This document shows positions 27,386 through 35,597 of a stretch of DNA of 64,000 bases, in pieces (position 1 is the stretch's first letter; every line of letters begins with the position of its first letter). Position numbers and translations under genes: made by a program. The stretch comes from JAAYLC01 sp964636665 (GTDB taxonomy: Bacteria; Bacteroidota; Bacteroidia; Flavobacteriales; Flavobacteriaceae): NCBI GenBank assembly GCA_964636665.1, contig CAZWVT010000001.1, positions 62,001 through 126,000 of the forward strand, written 5' to 3'. The notes beneath the pieces are model-generated. The model was given only the letters and a program-made list of their open reading frames with translations. It had not been told where the DNA came from and did no database searches.

Positions 27386-27844
27386 ATGGACATAGTAAAA
27401 TTAAAAGAACAATTACTGGAACATTGTAATAAACAGATCGAGGAAAGGTATTCTAAAATCAAACAAACCATTGAGATTATTGAAGAGTCATTAATAGAAG
27501 AATCAAAAAATTCTGCCGGCGACAAACACGAAACCAATCGTGCCATGCTTCAGATAGATCGGGAAAATACCGGAAAACAACTTATGGAAATTGAGAAACT
27601 ACAAGCGTTGTTAAGTCGCATTGATTCTAACGATACTTCAAATTACGTCCGCCTTGGAAGTCTCGTCACTACAAATAAGTTTATCTATTTTATGAGTATT
27701 TCAACCGGAGGTGTTAAAATTGATAATCAAGAAGTTTTGTGCATCGCTTTAAATTCTCCAATTGGTATGGAATTAAAAGGCAAACAAGCAGGAGATATTG
27801 TCACATTTAACCAACAGCAGATTAAAATTATCAATGTGCAATGA
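27386..27844 (+). CDS. Small protein with GreA/GreB C-terminal-like domain
   Basis: 152 aa. The first half is a helical, probably coiled-coil stretch with a conserved AGDKHETNRAM. The second half (about 85-152) resembles the C-terminal FKBP-like domain of GreA/GreB, with SPIGMELKGKQAGDIVTF matching the Gre pattern SPLG.ALLGK..GD.V. Gre factors rescue stalled RNA polymerase, but here the N-terminal coiled coil is short and lacks a recognisable GreA tip. I think databases carry this family under the wrong name '3-oxoacyl-ACP synthase'. Function inferred only. Confidence 0.7.
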   Translation: MDIVKLKEQLLEHCNKQIEERYSKIKQTIEIIEESLIEESKNSAGDKHETNRAMLQIDRENTGKQLMEIEKLQALLSRIDSNDTSNYVRLGSLVTTNKFIYFMSISTGGVKIDNQEVLCIALNSPIGMELKGKQAGDIVTFNQQQIKIINVQ

Positions 27845-27848
27845 GAAA

Positions 27849-30056
27849 TTACAGCTGCGGTAATTTGATTATTAGCTTTGGGATTTTTTCACTTAATGAC
27901 AAAAGCCATTTCAACTGTTCTCGTATTAATTGTCGTTCCTCGATAACATCGGTATTTCCTTTGATTATAGTTTCGTAATGAATTCCGTAGGTTTCATTAA
28001 AAACCTCTTGTGTATGCACTGCATCCATTAAGCGTTCTGAAAGTTCTATTTTACCGGTTAACAAGTTCTCCGATACTTGTAAATTTGAAATTATAGCATC
28101 CGAAACCTTTTTAAAATTATCGGAAGCTGCTGTAGTCGGATTGGTTAAAATATACGTACTCAGAGATGCTAATGAAGACAAGAAAGTGTGATTCAGCACA
28201 ACAATTTCATAGACGCGTTCCATATTTTCATGTTGAGATTTTGGTTCTTGTGTCATCCGTTGGAAGGCGGAACTCAAATTCGACATTTCTAAAAAAGCTT
28301 TCTTTCTGCTAACTTTTAATTCCGAAGTCGGTTCTCCTTTTTTCTGATAAAATGTGATGATGGCTTTCAGATAATTTTTATTTGCCGCAATGGTTTCACT
28401 TAATGTTTTTTGAATTCCTTGAATTTCCCACGCCGGCCATAAAAGTATATTTCCTATAACTGCCAAACTTGTTCCGATTACAGTATCAATGACGCGATAT
28501 TGAATTACCGAAAATATGTCTGTAGTAAATAAAGCATAGGAAAATACGACACTCAAAGTAACAAAAACCGCAGCAGCTTTAAAGTTTCGTTGAATCATCG
28601 TAAATGAAGTTATCAAGGAAATGACGGCAAGAATGGCATATATCCATACATTTTGAATAAGCAACACGCCTATTACTGCAATAGCGCCACCTAAAAGTGT
28701 CCCGATGGTTCGTTCTTGGGATCGTTGCTTGGTCAACCCATAGCCGGGGCGCATAATTACGATGATGGTCAGCAAAATCCAATAGGAATTTTGAACTTCA
28801 AAGAAATCACCAATTGAATATCCGATAATGGTGATTACTGCCAATCGCAATGAATGTCGGAAAATTGGTGAGGCAAAATTAAAATTCTCAACAAGTACAC
28901 GGTGATTGTAACTTTCTTTGGTTAAGAATTTCTGTGCTTCTGCTGATTTAATAAAAGGAACTTCCTCTGATTTTGTACCTAAAATCAACCATTCTATTTT
29001 TTCGATTTTTAAAGCTTGTTCCGATTGATATTTATACAAATTCCGAAGCATGGTTGCAGATTCGTAATTTAACTCATTTTCAACTTCATAAGTATCTACG
29101 TCTTCCTGCACTTCTTTGAGAAATTCAAATATGCGTGAATGTTTGCTCAAGCGTTTGGGCGATGATAAATTGTCGGAAATCTCTTTTAGTCTTCGCGACA
29201 TCTCAAAAAGCAATTGCTGAAAATCAGCCAAATACTTGGGATTTTTATCGAAAAAAGTATCTGTTTTTGAATAATTCACCGGATTTGCCATAGCGAGTTC
29301 AAGCATGTCAATTAACAAAGCAAAAACCAGTAATCTTTTGCCTTCATAAACTGATTGACCGGAACCTTTTCGCGTTGAAATTAAAATTTCACGCAAGGTT
29401 TCGTGAGTGTCCGTCAATTCAGTTTGAACTACAAGCAATTTCTTGAACAATTCGTTACGATCGTTGTATTTTGAAGCAAGTTGTCCGCGAATCTTTAAAT
29501 ATTCCGAAGTAAGGTCAAATGTTTTGGAAAGATAATATTCAGTAGGCATTTTTGGAAAAATCAAATGCCACACATAAACCAAAAACATATACCATACGCC
29601 TCCTGTCGCTATTAAAACGGCACGTTCAACGGTTAATAAATCTCCGGCAACAGGAGAAAAACTGATTACCAATGCAAACAATCCGGAAAAGCTTACCAAG
29701 GAAGCACGAAATCCGTAAACTGAAAGATAAGCGATGCTGAAAGTTAAAATTCCAATGACGACAACTTGCAATTCAGAAAAATAAATCAAATTACTCCCGA
29801 TAATGCTCATCAACACAGCAATGACCATAGATAAGAAAACGCCTGTCAATTTATGGGAAAGACTACCACTCGTATCACTTGGTGATGCCAACATTGCACC
29901 CATTGTGATTGCGATTCCATATTGTAGAAAATCAAACAAAACACCGAGAATAATAGGTGTAGTAAGGGCTATTCCAATCAAGAATGCTTTGGAAAAATCC
30001 GTGCTTCTGACGAAATCTTTTGACTTTTGTTTATAAGTTTTAATGAATGATTTCAT
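27849..30056 (-). CDS. FUSC/YccS-type inner-membrane protein
   Basis: 735 aa with two clusters of hydrophobic segments: about six helices in residues 20-165 and about six in 395-545, separated by a long cytoplasmic helical domain. This is the YccS/YhfK (FUSC) layout, related to aromatic-acid efflux (AaeB) and fusaric-acid resistance proteins. The RPGYGLTKQRSQERTIGTLLGG motif in the second half is a strong family signature. Substrate unknown; no membrane-fusion partner (AaeA/HlyD) is encoded nearby, which argues against a tripartite pump. Its stop is 4 bp from the convergent Gre-like gene. Confidence 0.88.
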   Translation of the reverse strand: MKSFIKTYKQKSKDFVRSTDFSKAFLIGIALTTPIILGVLFDFLQYGIAITMGAMLASPSDTSGSLSHKLTGVFLSMVIAVLMSIIGSNLIYFSELQVVVIGILTFSIAYLSVYGFRASLVSFSGLFALVISFSPVAGDLLTVERAVLIATGGVWYMFLVYVWHLIFPKMPTEYYLSKTFDLTSEYLKIRGQLASKYNDRNELFKKLLVVQTELTDTHETLREILISTRKGSGQSVYEGKRLLVFALLIDMLELAMANPVNYSKTDTFFDKNPKYLADFQQLLFEMSRRLKEISDNLSSPKRLSKHSRIFEFLKEVQEDVDTYEVENELNYESATMLRNLYKYQSEQALKIEKIEWLILGTKSEEVPFIKSAEAQKFLTKESYNHRVLVENFNFASPIFRHSLRLAVITIIGYSIGDFFEVQNSYWILLTIIVIMRPGYGLTKQRSQERTIGTLLGGAIAVIGVLLIQNVWIYAILAVISLITSFTMIQRNFKAAAVFVTLSVVFSYALFTTDIFSVIQYRVIDTVIGTSLAVIGNILLWPAWEIQGIQKTLSETIAANKNYLKAIITFYQKKGEPTSELKVSRKKAFLEMSNLSSAFQRMTQEPKSQHENMERVYEIVVLNHTFLSSLASLSTYILTNPTTAASDNFKKVSDAIISNLQVSENLLTGKIELSERLMDAVHTQEVFNETYGIHYETIIKGNTDVIEERQLIREQLKWLLSLSEKIPKLIIKLPQL

Positions 30057-30113
30057 AAAATAACTACCTCAAAAAAATAGCGTAGTATAAATATCTAAAA
30101 AATAATTTACTGC

Positions 30114-31067
30114 TTATACAATTTTCAGCCACTGTTGTGAACCGGGTTTGATTTTACTTGAATGTTCAAAATAAAAATCTTGGTCTTTATAGTTCCCATG
30201 AACCAAATAATGACTTCCTTTAAAATAATTCTTTTTTATAGCTGCCGCAAAATGTCCCGATTCTTTATCAGCAATCTTTAGCTGATGGGGAAATTTAATT
30301 AAATCTGTCGTTGTCAGTTGCGGAAAAAGTTCACTGCTAATTACGTTGTAAATTCCAAAAAGACCGGCTTCTTCCTTTGTTTTTACGCCAAAATACACTT
30401 CTTCAGGAGATCCTTGAGTAGAAATTTGTCCGTCTTGGAGAATTAAAATTTTATCGGCATAAGAAAGCGCCTCTTCGTTATCATGTGTGGCTGAAATGCA
30501 GGAAATATTTTCTTGTTTTAAAAATTGAAACAAATTTTGTCTCAGTCTAATTTTTTGAACAAAATCGATATTGCTAAAAGCTTCGTCAAGCAGCAATACT
30601 TTTGGTTTCTTTGCAAGTGCTTTTGCAATCATAATTCGCTGTTTTTGACCACCGCTTAGAAATTGCACTTTTTTATCTTTAAAATTCAATAAATCAACCA
30701 GGTCTAATAATTCCTCAATCCTCTTTTTCATTTTGTCAGCATCGGAAATTGTAAGATGCGTGGCAATATTTTCTGCCACGGTGGCATAATGCAACAAGGT
30801 ATCTTCTTGGGTGACCATTTTCATGTATTCGGCACCTGGAATTAATAAATCCGATGGTCTCGGAACTTTTGATTTTCCGTAATACACAATACCATTTTCC
30901 AGCGGAATCAATCCATAGATCAAATAAAGCAAAGTAGATTTTCCCGAACCGCTCTTTCCGAGGATGCTCACATGCTCACCGGGTGCAACTGAAAATGCTA
31001 TGTTTTGTAAAAGTGGATTTTTATCAAACGAAAAGGAATCAATGCGTATGCTTAACTGCTGAGTCAT
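30114..31067 (-). CDS. ABC transporter ATP-binding protein without an adjacent permease
   Basis: 317 aa. Complete ATPase: Walker A GKSGSGKST (37-45), Q-loop at VTQED, signature LSGGQKQR (137-144), Walker B VLLLDEAF with E162, and H-loop H195. The last about 80 residues form an extra domain like the TOBE/regulatory tails of importer ATPases. No membrane subunit is encoded nearby; the two genes just upstream encode a hypothetical protein and a 54-aa two-helix peptide, separated by a few bases. Which transporter it powers is unknown. Confidence 0.9.
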   Translation of the reverse strand: MTQQLSIRIDSFSFDKNPLLQNIAFSVAPGEHVSILGKSGSGKSTLLYLIYGLIPLENGIVYYGKSKVPRPSDLLIPGAEYMKMVTQEDTLLHYATVAENIATHLTISDADKMKKRIEELLDLVDLLNFKDKKVQFLSGGQKQRIMIAKALAKKPKVLLLDEAFSNIDFVQKIRLRQNLFQFLKQENISCISATHDNEEALSYADKILILQDGQISTQGSPEEVYFGVKTKEEAGLFGIYNVISSELFPQLTTTDLIKFPHQLKIADKESGHFAAAIKKNYFKGSHYLVHGNYKDQDFYFEHSSKIKPGSQQWLKIV

Positions 31068-31070
31068 ATT

Positions 31071-31466
31071 TTATAACGCCAAGATTCCTTCTTCTTCCAT
31101 CACCGGCAACTCGATGGTATTATTTTCATTGATAGCGCCGGGATTAAAGATAAATTTTCGTTCATAAATTCGATTATCTATAAAATATGAAATAAGATAT
31201 TCATTGGTAAAATTTAAAACCTCAGGAGCAATAAATTCTACTTTAGACGAACTTTTGGGTGCAATATCTTTAAAGAAATGACGAAGCGTCGAAGTTTTCA
31301 TCTCTTCACTTTTTCCGCGTGAAAGCACAAATACGGTATGAATGGGTTTGTCTAAATTATTAATTAAATAAACATTCCAATGAAGCCCGGTAAAATCTTT
31401 ATCCCATTCTTTTATTGCAGCTATATGAACGTTTGTCGCTTTATAAAATACAATATCTTCTTTCAT
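31071..31466 (-). CDS. Conserved hypothetical protein upstream of the ABC ATPase
   Basis: 131 aa from the ATG at 31466 (a GTG at 31487 would add seven residues and overlap the peptide gene). No signal peptide or membrane helix; beta-rich middle (HWNVYLINNLDKPIHTVFVL, later EFIAPEVLNFTNEYLISYFI). I do not recognise a functional domain. It lies 3 bp from the ABC ATPase gene and 2 bp from the 54-aa peptide gene, so the three form one unit. Confidence 0.75.
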   Translation of the reverse strand: MKEDIVFYKATNVHIAAIKEWDKDFTGLHWNVYLINNLDKPIHTVFVLSRGKSEEMKTSTLRHFFKDIAPKSSSKVEFIAPEVLNFTNEYLISYFIDNRIYERKFIFNPGAINENNTIELPVMEEEGILAL

Positions 31467-31468
31467 AA

Positions 31469-31633
31469 TTAATTTCTTGATTTCCACATTAACCAGACCA
31501 CAAAAAACAAAATTGCAGAAATTCCCAGTAGAATAGAACCAATAATAATTTTGATTTTAGCTATGATGAAGGTCAAATAAATAACAACAAAGAAAACCAG
31601 TGCCAATAGTGCTAATAATAGATATTTTCCCAT
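31469..31633 (-). CDS. 54-aa two-helix membrane peptide
   Basis: A short frame starting MGKYLLLALLALVFFVVIYL and ending LMWKSRN. Two hydrophobic segments (about 3-25 and 29-49) are separated by a KIK turn, giving a helical hairpin; the tail is basic. Its stop is 2 bp before the ATG of the next gene (TAATTATG), so translational coupling is likely. The coding reading was checked base by base. It matches no family that I can name. Confidence 0.65.
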   Translation of the reverse strand: MGKYLLLALLALVFFVVIYLTFIIAKIKIIIGSILLGISAILFFVVWLMWKSRN

Positions 31634-31713
31634 GATTTATCAGTTTATAAAGCAACTTAAGACATTCTGTTTACTTCAATGTTATTTTTGTTATATATTT
31701 AACACCTCAATAA

Positions 31714-32733
31714 TTACCAGATACTGTCAAACTGTTTTAAAAATCTGATATCATTTTCTGATAACATACGGATGTCGGGAATTTGATACAATAACATGGC
31801 AATACGATCGATTCCCATTCCAAATGCAAAACCTGAATATTCCTCAGAATCGATATTGCAATTCTTTAAAACATTCGGATCTACCATGCCACAGCCTAAA
31901 ATTTCCAACCAACCGGTTCCTTTTGTCATCCGATAATCTGTTTCTGTTTCCAATCCCCAATACACATCGACTTCGGCACTTGGTTCGGTAAAAGGAAAAT
32001 AAGAAGGTCGCAATCGGATTTGAGATTTTCCGAACATTTCGGTAGTAAAATACTGAAGCGTTTGTTTTAAATCAGCAAAACTTACGTCTTTATCAATATA
32101 CAGACCTTCAACTTGATGGAAAAAACAATGCGAACGCGCCGAAATATCTTCATTGCGATAAACGCGTCCGGGTGAAATTGTCCGAATCGGCGGTTTGTTG
32201 TTTTCCATATACCGCACTTGAACAGAAGATGTGTGGGTTCGTAATAATATATCAGGATTTGTTTGTATAAAAAACGTATCCTGCATATCGCGAGCCGGAT
32301 GATATTCGGGCAAGTTTAATGCGGAAAAATTGTGCCAATCATCTTCAATTTCAGGACCTTCAGAAACATTAAATCCGATTCGGGAAAAAATATCTACTAT
32401 TTTATTTTTTACAATCGAGATGGGGTGGCGTGCGCCCAAATCAAAAGACTCTCCTGTTCTGAAAAGATCGCCGTATTTTCCTGAGGATTGGGTATTTTTT
32501 TCTGCTGCTTCCTTTAATGTCGATATTTTTTCTTGAGCAACATTCTTTAATTGATTTATAACCTGACCGTATTCTTTCTTTTGCTCATTAGATACGTCCT
32601 TAAAAGCTGTAAAAAACTCGTTTAACAAGCCTTTTTTTCCTAAATAACGTATTCGTAAATTTTCAATTTCATCCTTGTCTGTCGAATTAAAAGCTTCGAT
32701 TTCTTCAAGGTGTTTTTTTATTTTATCTATCAT
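31714..32733 (-). CDS. pheS: Phenylalanyl-tRNA synthetase alpha subunit
   Basis: 339 aa. The catalytic subunit of the alpha2-beta2 enzyme charging tRNA-Phe. Class II motifs: GPEIEDDWHNFSALNLP with HPARDMQDTFF, motif 2 PGRVYRNEDISARSHCFFHQ, and motif 3 GFAFGMGIDRIAMLLYQ. The N-terminal about 90 residues are the tRNA-binding coiled coil. The beta subunit gene is not in the window. Confidence 0.97.
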   Translation of the reverse strand: MIDKIKKHLEEIEAFNSTDKDEIENLRIRYLGKKGLLNEFFTAFKDVSNEQKKEYGQVINQLKNVAQEKISTLKEAAEKNTQSSGKYGDLFRTGESFDLGARHPISIVKNKIVDIFSRIGFNVSEGPEIEDDWHNFSALNLPEYHPARDMQDTFFIQTNPDILLRTHTSSVQVRYMENNKPPIRTISPGRVYRNEDISARSHCFFHQVEGLYIDKDVSFADLKQTLQYFTTEMFGKSQIRLRPSYFPFTEPSAEVDVYWGLETETDYRMTKGTGWLEILGCGMVDPNVLKNCNIDSEEYSGFAFGMGIDRIAMLLYQIPDIRMLSENDIRFLKQFDSIW

Positions 32734-32762
32734 GAGTTTACTATTATTCCAGAGAATACAAT

Positions 32763-33119
32763 TTAATTAATCACTTCTTTTTCTAAAAAATATTGAACGA
32801 TGGCTTCTTTCATCAGTACGCTTTGTTCGCCGGCTTTTAGGTGGGGCAGTTTTTCTACGATTTTATAATGTGGCCAACCGTCTTCGTCAACATAGTCAAA
32901 TTCATAAAAACCGTAAGGTTCAAGAAGTCGGCAAATTGCGATATGCATCAAATCCAATTTATGATCTTTTTTAAACTTTCGCTTAAATCTTCCCAATTCC
33001 TGAAGACCTATGATGTAAATAATTCCATCTAAATCCAACGTTTCACCGTCAGCAAAACGGTTGCTTAACAGTTTAACGACTGTTTCCCAACGTTCTTTTA
33101 ATTGTTCATCCCTTGCCAT
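32763..33119 (-). CDS. Conserved hypothetical protein
   Basis: 118 aa from the ATG at 33119 (MARDEQLKERWETVVKLLSN); an in-frame ATG at 33128 would add three residues. Helical, soluble, no known motif; the segment IIYIIGLQELGRFKRKFKKDHK and later FYEFDYVDEDGWPHYKIVEKLP look conserved. I recall uncharacterised flavobacterial homologues of this length. It is 29 bp upstream of pheS on the same strand, with a -7 box just before it. Confidence 0.75.
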   Translation of the reverse strand: MARDEQLKERWETVVKLLSNRFADGETLDLDGIIYIIGLQELGRFKRKFKKDHKLDLMHIAICRLLEPYGFYEFDYVDEDGWPHYKIVEKLPHLKAGEQSVLMKEAIVQYFLEKEVIN

Positions 33120-33141
33120 AAAATCCAATTTAAACTGAATG

Positions 33142-33149
33142 CAAAGATA
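33142..33149 (-). promoter_or_regulatory. -7 box upstream of the 118-aa hypothetical and pheS
   Basis: Reads TATCTTTG on the minus strand, 22 bp before the ATG at 33119; matches TAnnTTTG. Confidence 0.45.
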
Positions 33150-33254
33150 GCTTGTTTTTTGAAGAAATTTTTATCAATAAGCAATCAACCGTTTCCTTTG
33201 AAATGTTTTGTTGTGAATTTTCTTATTGCTCTTTATATTTAGCAAATTTTTTGA

Positions 33255-33854
33255 ATGACTTCACTTGATATTATTATACTCGTTATTTTAGGGTTTGCAT
33301 TCTTCATTGGGTATCAACAAGGTTTAATAAAATCTGTTATTTCCTTGTTAGGATGGGTGTTAGGAGCCTATGCAGCTGTTTTGTTTGGGGAACAGATGAA
33401 AGATTTTCTACAAAAGTTTTTTTATTTGGGAGAAAACTTAATGATTTGGATTGGATATCTCAGCGTGTTTTTAATCGTGGTTTTTCTGTTGAATCTTATG
33501 AGTTCCCTCATCACAAAAGCTTTAAAGATAATGATGATGGGAACTGTCAATAAAATTTTAGGAGGTGTTTTTAATGTTGCTAAATATCTTTTTGTATTGA
33601 GTTTTATAAATATGCTCATCAACGCTTCCGAAAATTATAGATTTCTTTCCCCTGAACAAACCGAATCTTCAACTTTGTATAAACCAATAGCAAGTATAGC
33701 ACCTGCGATATTACCTACAATTCAACAAAGTTGGGAAGAATTTGACGTGCATTGGAAACCTGAAATCATTGATACCGAAGAGAAAATTCTTACAGATTCG
33801 ATTATTGAAGAAGAAGAAAAACTGATTCAACAGAATGATTCTTTGACAAACTAA
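33255..33854 (+). CDS. CvpA family membrane protein
   Basis: 199 aa. Four hydrophobic segments in the first about 125 residues with the CvpA pattern (DIIILVILGFAFFIGYQQGLI, GWVLGAYAAVLFG, NKILGGVFNVAKYLF), then an acidic cytoplasmic tail ending EEEEKLIQQNDSL. The E. coli relative is needed for colicin V production and envelope stress tolerance. It stands alone. Confidence 0.88.
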   Translation: MTSLDIIILVILGFAFFIGYQQGLIKSVISLLGWVLGAYAAVLFGEQMKDFLQKFFYLGENLMIWIGYLSVFLIVVFLLNLMSSLITKALKIMMMGTVNKILGGVFNVAKYLFVLSFINMLINASENYRFLSPEQTESSTLYKPIASIAPAILPTIQQSWEEFDVHWKPEIIDTEEKILTDSIIEEEEKLIQQNDSLTN

Positions 33855-33907
33855 ATTTCGTCTATTATCTTATTAAATCTATAACATTTTTAATGAACTG
33901 TATTTAG

Positions 33908-33915
33908 TATCTTTG
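33908..33915 (+). promoter_or_regulatory. -7 box of sodA
   Basis: TATCTTTG, 37 bp before the sodA ATG; matches TAnnTTTG. Confidence 0.45.
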
Positions 33916-33952
33916 GGAGAATTTAATAATTATTAACGTAAATAAATATACT

Positions 33953-34555
33953 ATGTCATTCAAATTGCCAGATTTACCGTATCCTTATGATGCTTTAGAG
34001 CCTAACATTGATGCTGAAACAATGGAAATTCACCATTCTCGTCATCATAAAGGATATACAGATAATTTAAACAACGCTATAAAAAATACAGAATTAGAAA
34101 ACACCGATATTCAGGAGCTTCTTTCAAACTTGGATATGGATAATAAAGCTGTACGAAACAATGGTGGCGGTTATTACAATCACAATCTTTTTTGGGAAAT
34201 AATGTCTCCTGATGGTGGTGGAGAACCGACCGGCGCTCTTGCTGAAGCTATCAACCAAAGTTTTGGAAGTTTTGAAGAATTTAAAACAAAATTTGCCGAT
34301 GAAGCAAAAACCAGATTTGGTTCCGGATGGTGCTGGTTGGTTGTTAGCAGTTCAGGTCTAAAAATTGTTTCTACTGCAAATCAAGACAATCCATTAATGC
34401 CGGGAATGAATGAGGGTCATCCGATTCTTGGACTTGATGTTTGGGAACACGCTTATTATTTAAAATATCAAAACAAACGTCCTGACTATATTGACGCATT
34501 TTGGAATGTGGTTAACTGGGATGCTGTTCAGGAAAAATATGATGAGGCTAAATAA
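33953..34555 (+). CDS. sodA: Superoxide dismutase [Mn/Fe]
   Basis: 200 aa. It converts superoxide to peroxide and oxygen in the cytoplasm. Metal ligands are visible: His in EIHHSRHHKGY, His in YYNHNLFW, and Asp/His in DVWEHAYYLKY. The STANQDNPLMPG segment places the active-site glutamine as in manganese-type enzymes, so Mn or cambialistic use is more likely than strict Fe. Transcribed alone, with a terminator 20 bp after the stop. Confidence 0.96.
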   Translation: MSFKLPDLPYPYDALEPNIDAETMEIHHSRHHKGYTDNLNNAIKNTELENTDIQELLSNLDMDNKAVRNNGGGYYNHNLFWEIMSPDGGGEPTGALAEAINQSFGSFEEFKTKFADEAKTRFGSGWCWLVVSSSGLKIVSTANQDNPLMPGMNEGHPILGLDVWEHAYYLKYQNKRPDYIDAFWNVVNWDAVQEKYDEAK

Positions 34556-34574
34556 ACTCATTTAGAAATCCCAT

Positions 34575-34611
34575 AAAAAAACTGCTATCTTTTCCGATGG
34601 CAGTTTTTTTA
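34575..34611 (+). terminator. Rho-independent terminator after sodA
   Basis: AAAAAACTGCTATC pairs with GATGGCAGTTTTTT (one wobble) around a 7-nt loop, followed by T. It abuts the stop of the convergent micro-protein gene and may serve both. Confidence 0.75.
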
Positions 34612-34803
34612 TTTTCTAGTCGCTAATTTATTTTGCTTGTATAAAAAGAATATTCCAACAATCAATCCTATTAAGAGCAATATCCATAATTCTCCGTCAA
34701 TTGGAAGCTGGGGTGCATTTGGTGTATTTCCAGGTCTCGGTGGCGGTGGCGCTTTCGCCGGCTGCGCAAGCAATGCTATGGTAGAATATAAAATTGTCAG
34801 CAT
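34609..34803 (-). CDS. 64-aa protein with PID-CTERM-like sorting signal
   Basis: The whole protein is a signal sequence (about 1-14, ending LLAQ), a short Pro-rich stretch (APPPPRPGNTPNAP), then LPIDGELWILLLIGLIVGIF, a hydrophobic helix, and a basic tail (KQNKLATRK). The P-I-D-G motif before a C-terminal helix and basic end fits the PID-CTERM protein-sorting signal seen in Bacteroidota micro-proteins. Almost nothing remains between signal and sorting motif. No exosortase-like enzyme is in the window. Function unknown. Confidence 0.7.
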   Translation of the reverse strand: MLTILYSTIALLAQPAKAPPPPRPGNTPNAPQLPIDGELWILLLIGLIVGIFFLYKQNKLATRK

Positions 34804-34957
34804 AGATACCTAATAATTCTGGGAATTGTTTTTCAGTTGGTAAAAGTAGTAATAATTTAGATAAGAGTTGTAATTTAATAAAAAAATATCATTAAATTAT
34901 ATAGATATCATATTTAATTAATTGTTGTTATGAATTTTACAACTCCGGAAAACGACG

Positions 34958-35031
34958 TGGTCCCACCTGGGCTTGAACCAGGGACCCCTTGATTATGAGT
35001 CAAGTGCTCTAACCAGCTGAGCTATAGGACC
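34958..35031 (-). tRNA. tRNA with CAT anticodon (Met or lysidine-modified Ile2)
   Basis: 74 nt. On the minus strand: acceptor GGTCCTA/TGGGACC, D arm GCTC..GAGC, anticodon stem CTTGA/TCAAG with loop CTCATAA, T arm CCTGG-TTCAAGC-CCAGG, discriminator A, no encoded CCA. CAT is read as Met, or as Ile (AUA) if the C is changed to lysidine by TilS. The first acceptor pair is normal, so it is not the initiator. The TGACTCATAATCA anticodon arm looks like Ile2, but I cannot decide. Confidence 0.9.
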
Positions 35032-35100
35032 TGCTTTTAATCCTTCAAATTCGAAGGATAAAAGGGATGCAAATGTAATACTCTTTATTTTAATTACAAA

Positions 35101-35505
35101 TTATTTTTTTATATCCTGACACAATTCCACCAATACTCCGGAAGCAGACTTAGGATGTAAAAAAACCACCAATTTATTATCTGCACCTTTTTTGGGAGTT
35201 TCACTGAGAAGTTCAAAACCTTCGGCAGTCAAACGTTTTATCTCCTTATGGATGTCATCTACTGAAAATGCCAAATGATGAATCCCCTCTCCCCTTTTCG
35301 TTATAAATTTCGCTATCGGACTCGACTCATTGGAAGCTTCCAAAAGTTCGATTTTACTTTCTCCACATCTGAAAAAAGAAGTTTTAACACCTTCACTTTC
35401 CACTTCCTCAGTTTTGTAAGGAGCGACTCCGAGAAGTTTTTCGTATAGTTCATTGGCTGCTGCTAAATTTTTTACGGCAATTCCAATATGTTCTATTTTG
35501 TTCAT
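35101..35505 (-). CDS. mce: Methylmalonyl-CoA epimerase
   Basis: 134 aa, a vicinal-oxygen-chelate (glyoxalase) fold with two beta-alpha-beta3 modules. It interconverts (R)- and (S)-methylmalonyl-CoA in propionate/succinate metabolism. Metal ligands fit the family: H in KIEHIGIAV, E in KIELLEAS, H in EGIHHLAFSVDD, and E in GVLVELCQ. The length equals characterised epimerases. The mutase genes are not in the window. Confidence 0.92.
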   Translation of the reverse strand: MNKIEHIGIAVKNLAAANELYEKLLGVAPYKTEEVESEGVKTSFFRCGESKIELLEASNESSPIAKFITKRGEGIHHLAFSVDDIHKEIKRLTAEGFELLSETPKKGADNKLVVFLHPKSASGVLVELCQDIKK

Positions 35506-35526
35506 AAAAATAATTCAAGATTTACA

Positions 35527-35534
35527 CAAAAGTA
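35527..35534 (-). promoter_or_regulatory. -7 box of mce
   Basis: Reads TACTTTTG on the minus strand, 21 bp before the mce ATG; matches TAnnTTTG. Confidence 0.4.
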
Positions 35535-35584
35535 CACAAGTTCTTTATTTTAAACTTTGCAGCAACATTCTATCATATAAATAT

Positions 35585-35592
35585 TATTTTTG
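35585..35592 (+). promoter_or_regulatory. -7 box of rbfA, only 5 bp before the start codon
   Basis: TATTTTTG matches TAnnTTTG. Transcription normally starts a few bases after this box, which would place +1 on or next to the rbfA ATG at 35598. A TTTG lies at 35556-35559 with a long 25-bp spacing. Confidence 0.45.
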
Positions 35593-35597
35593 TAGCT

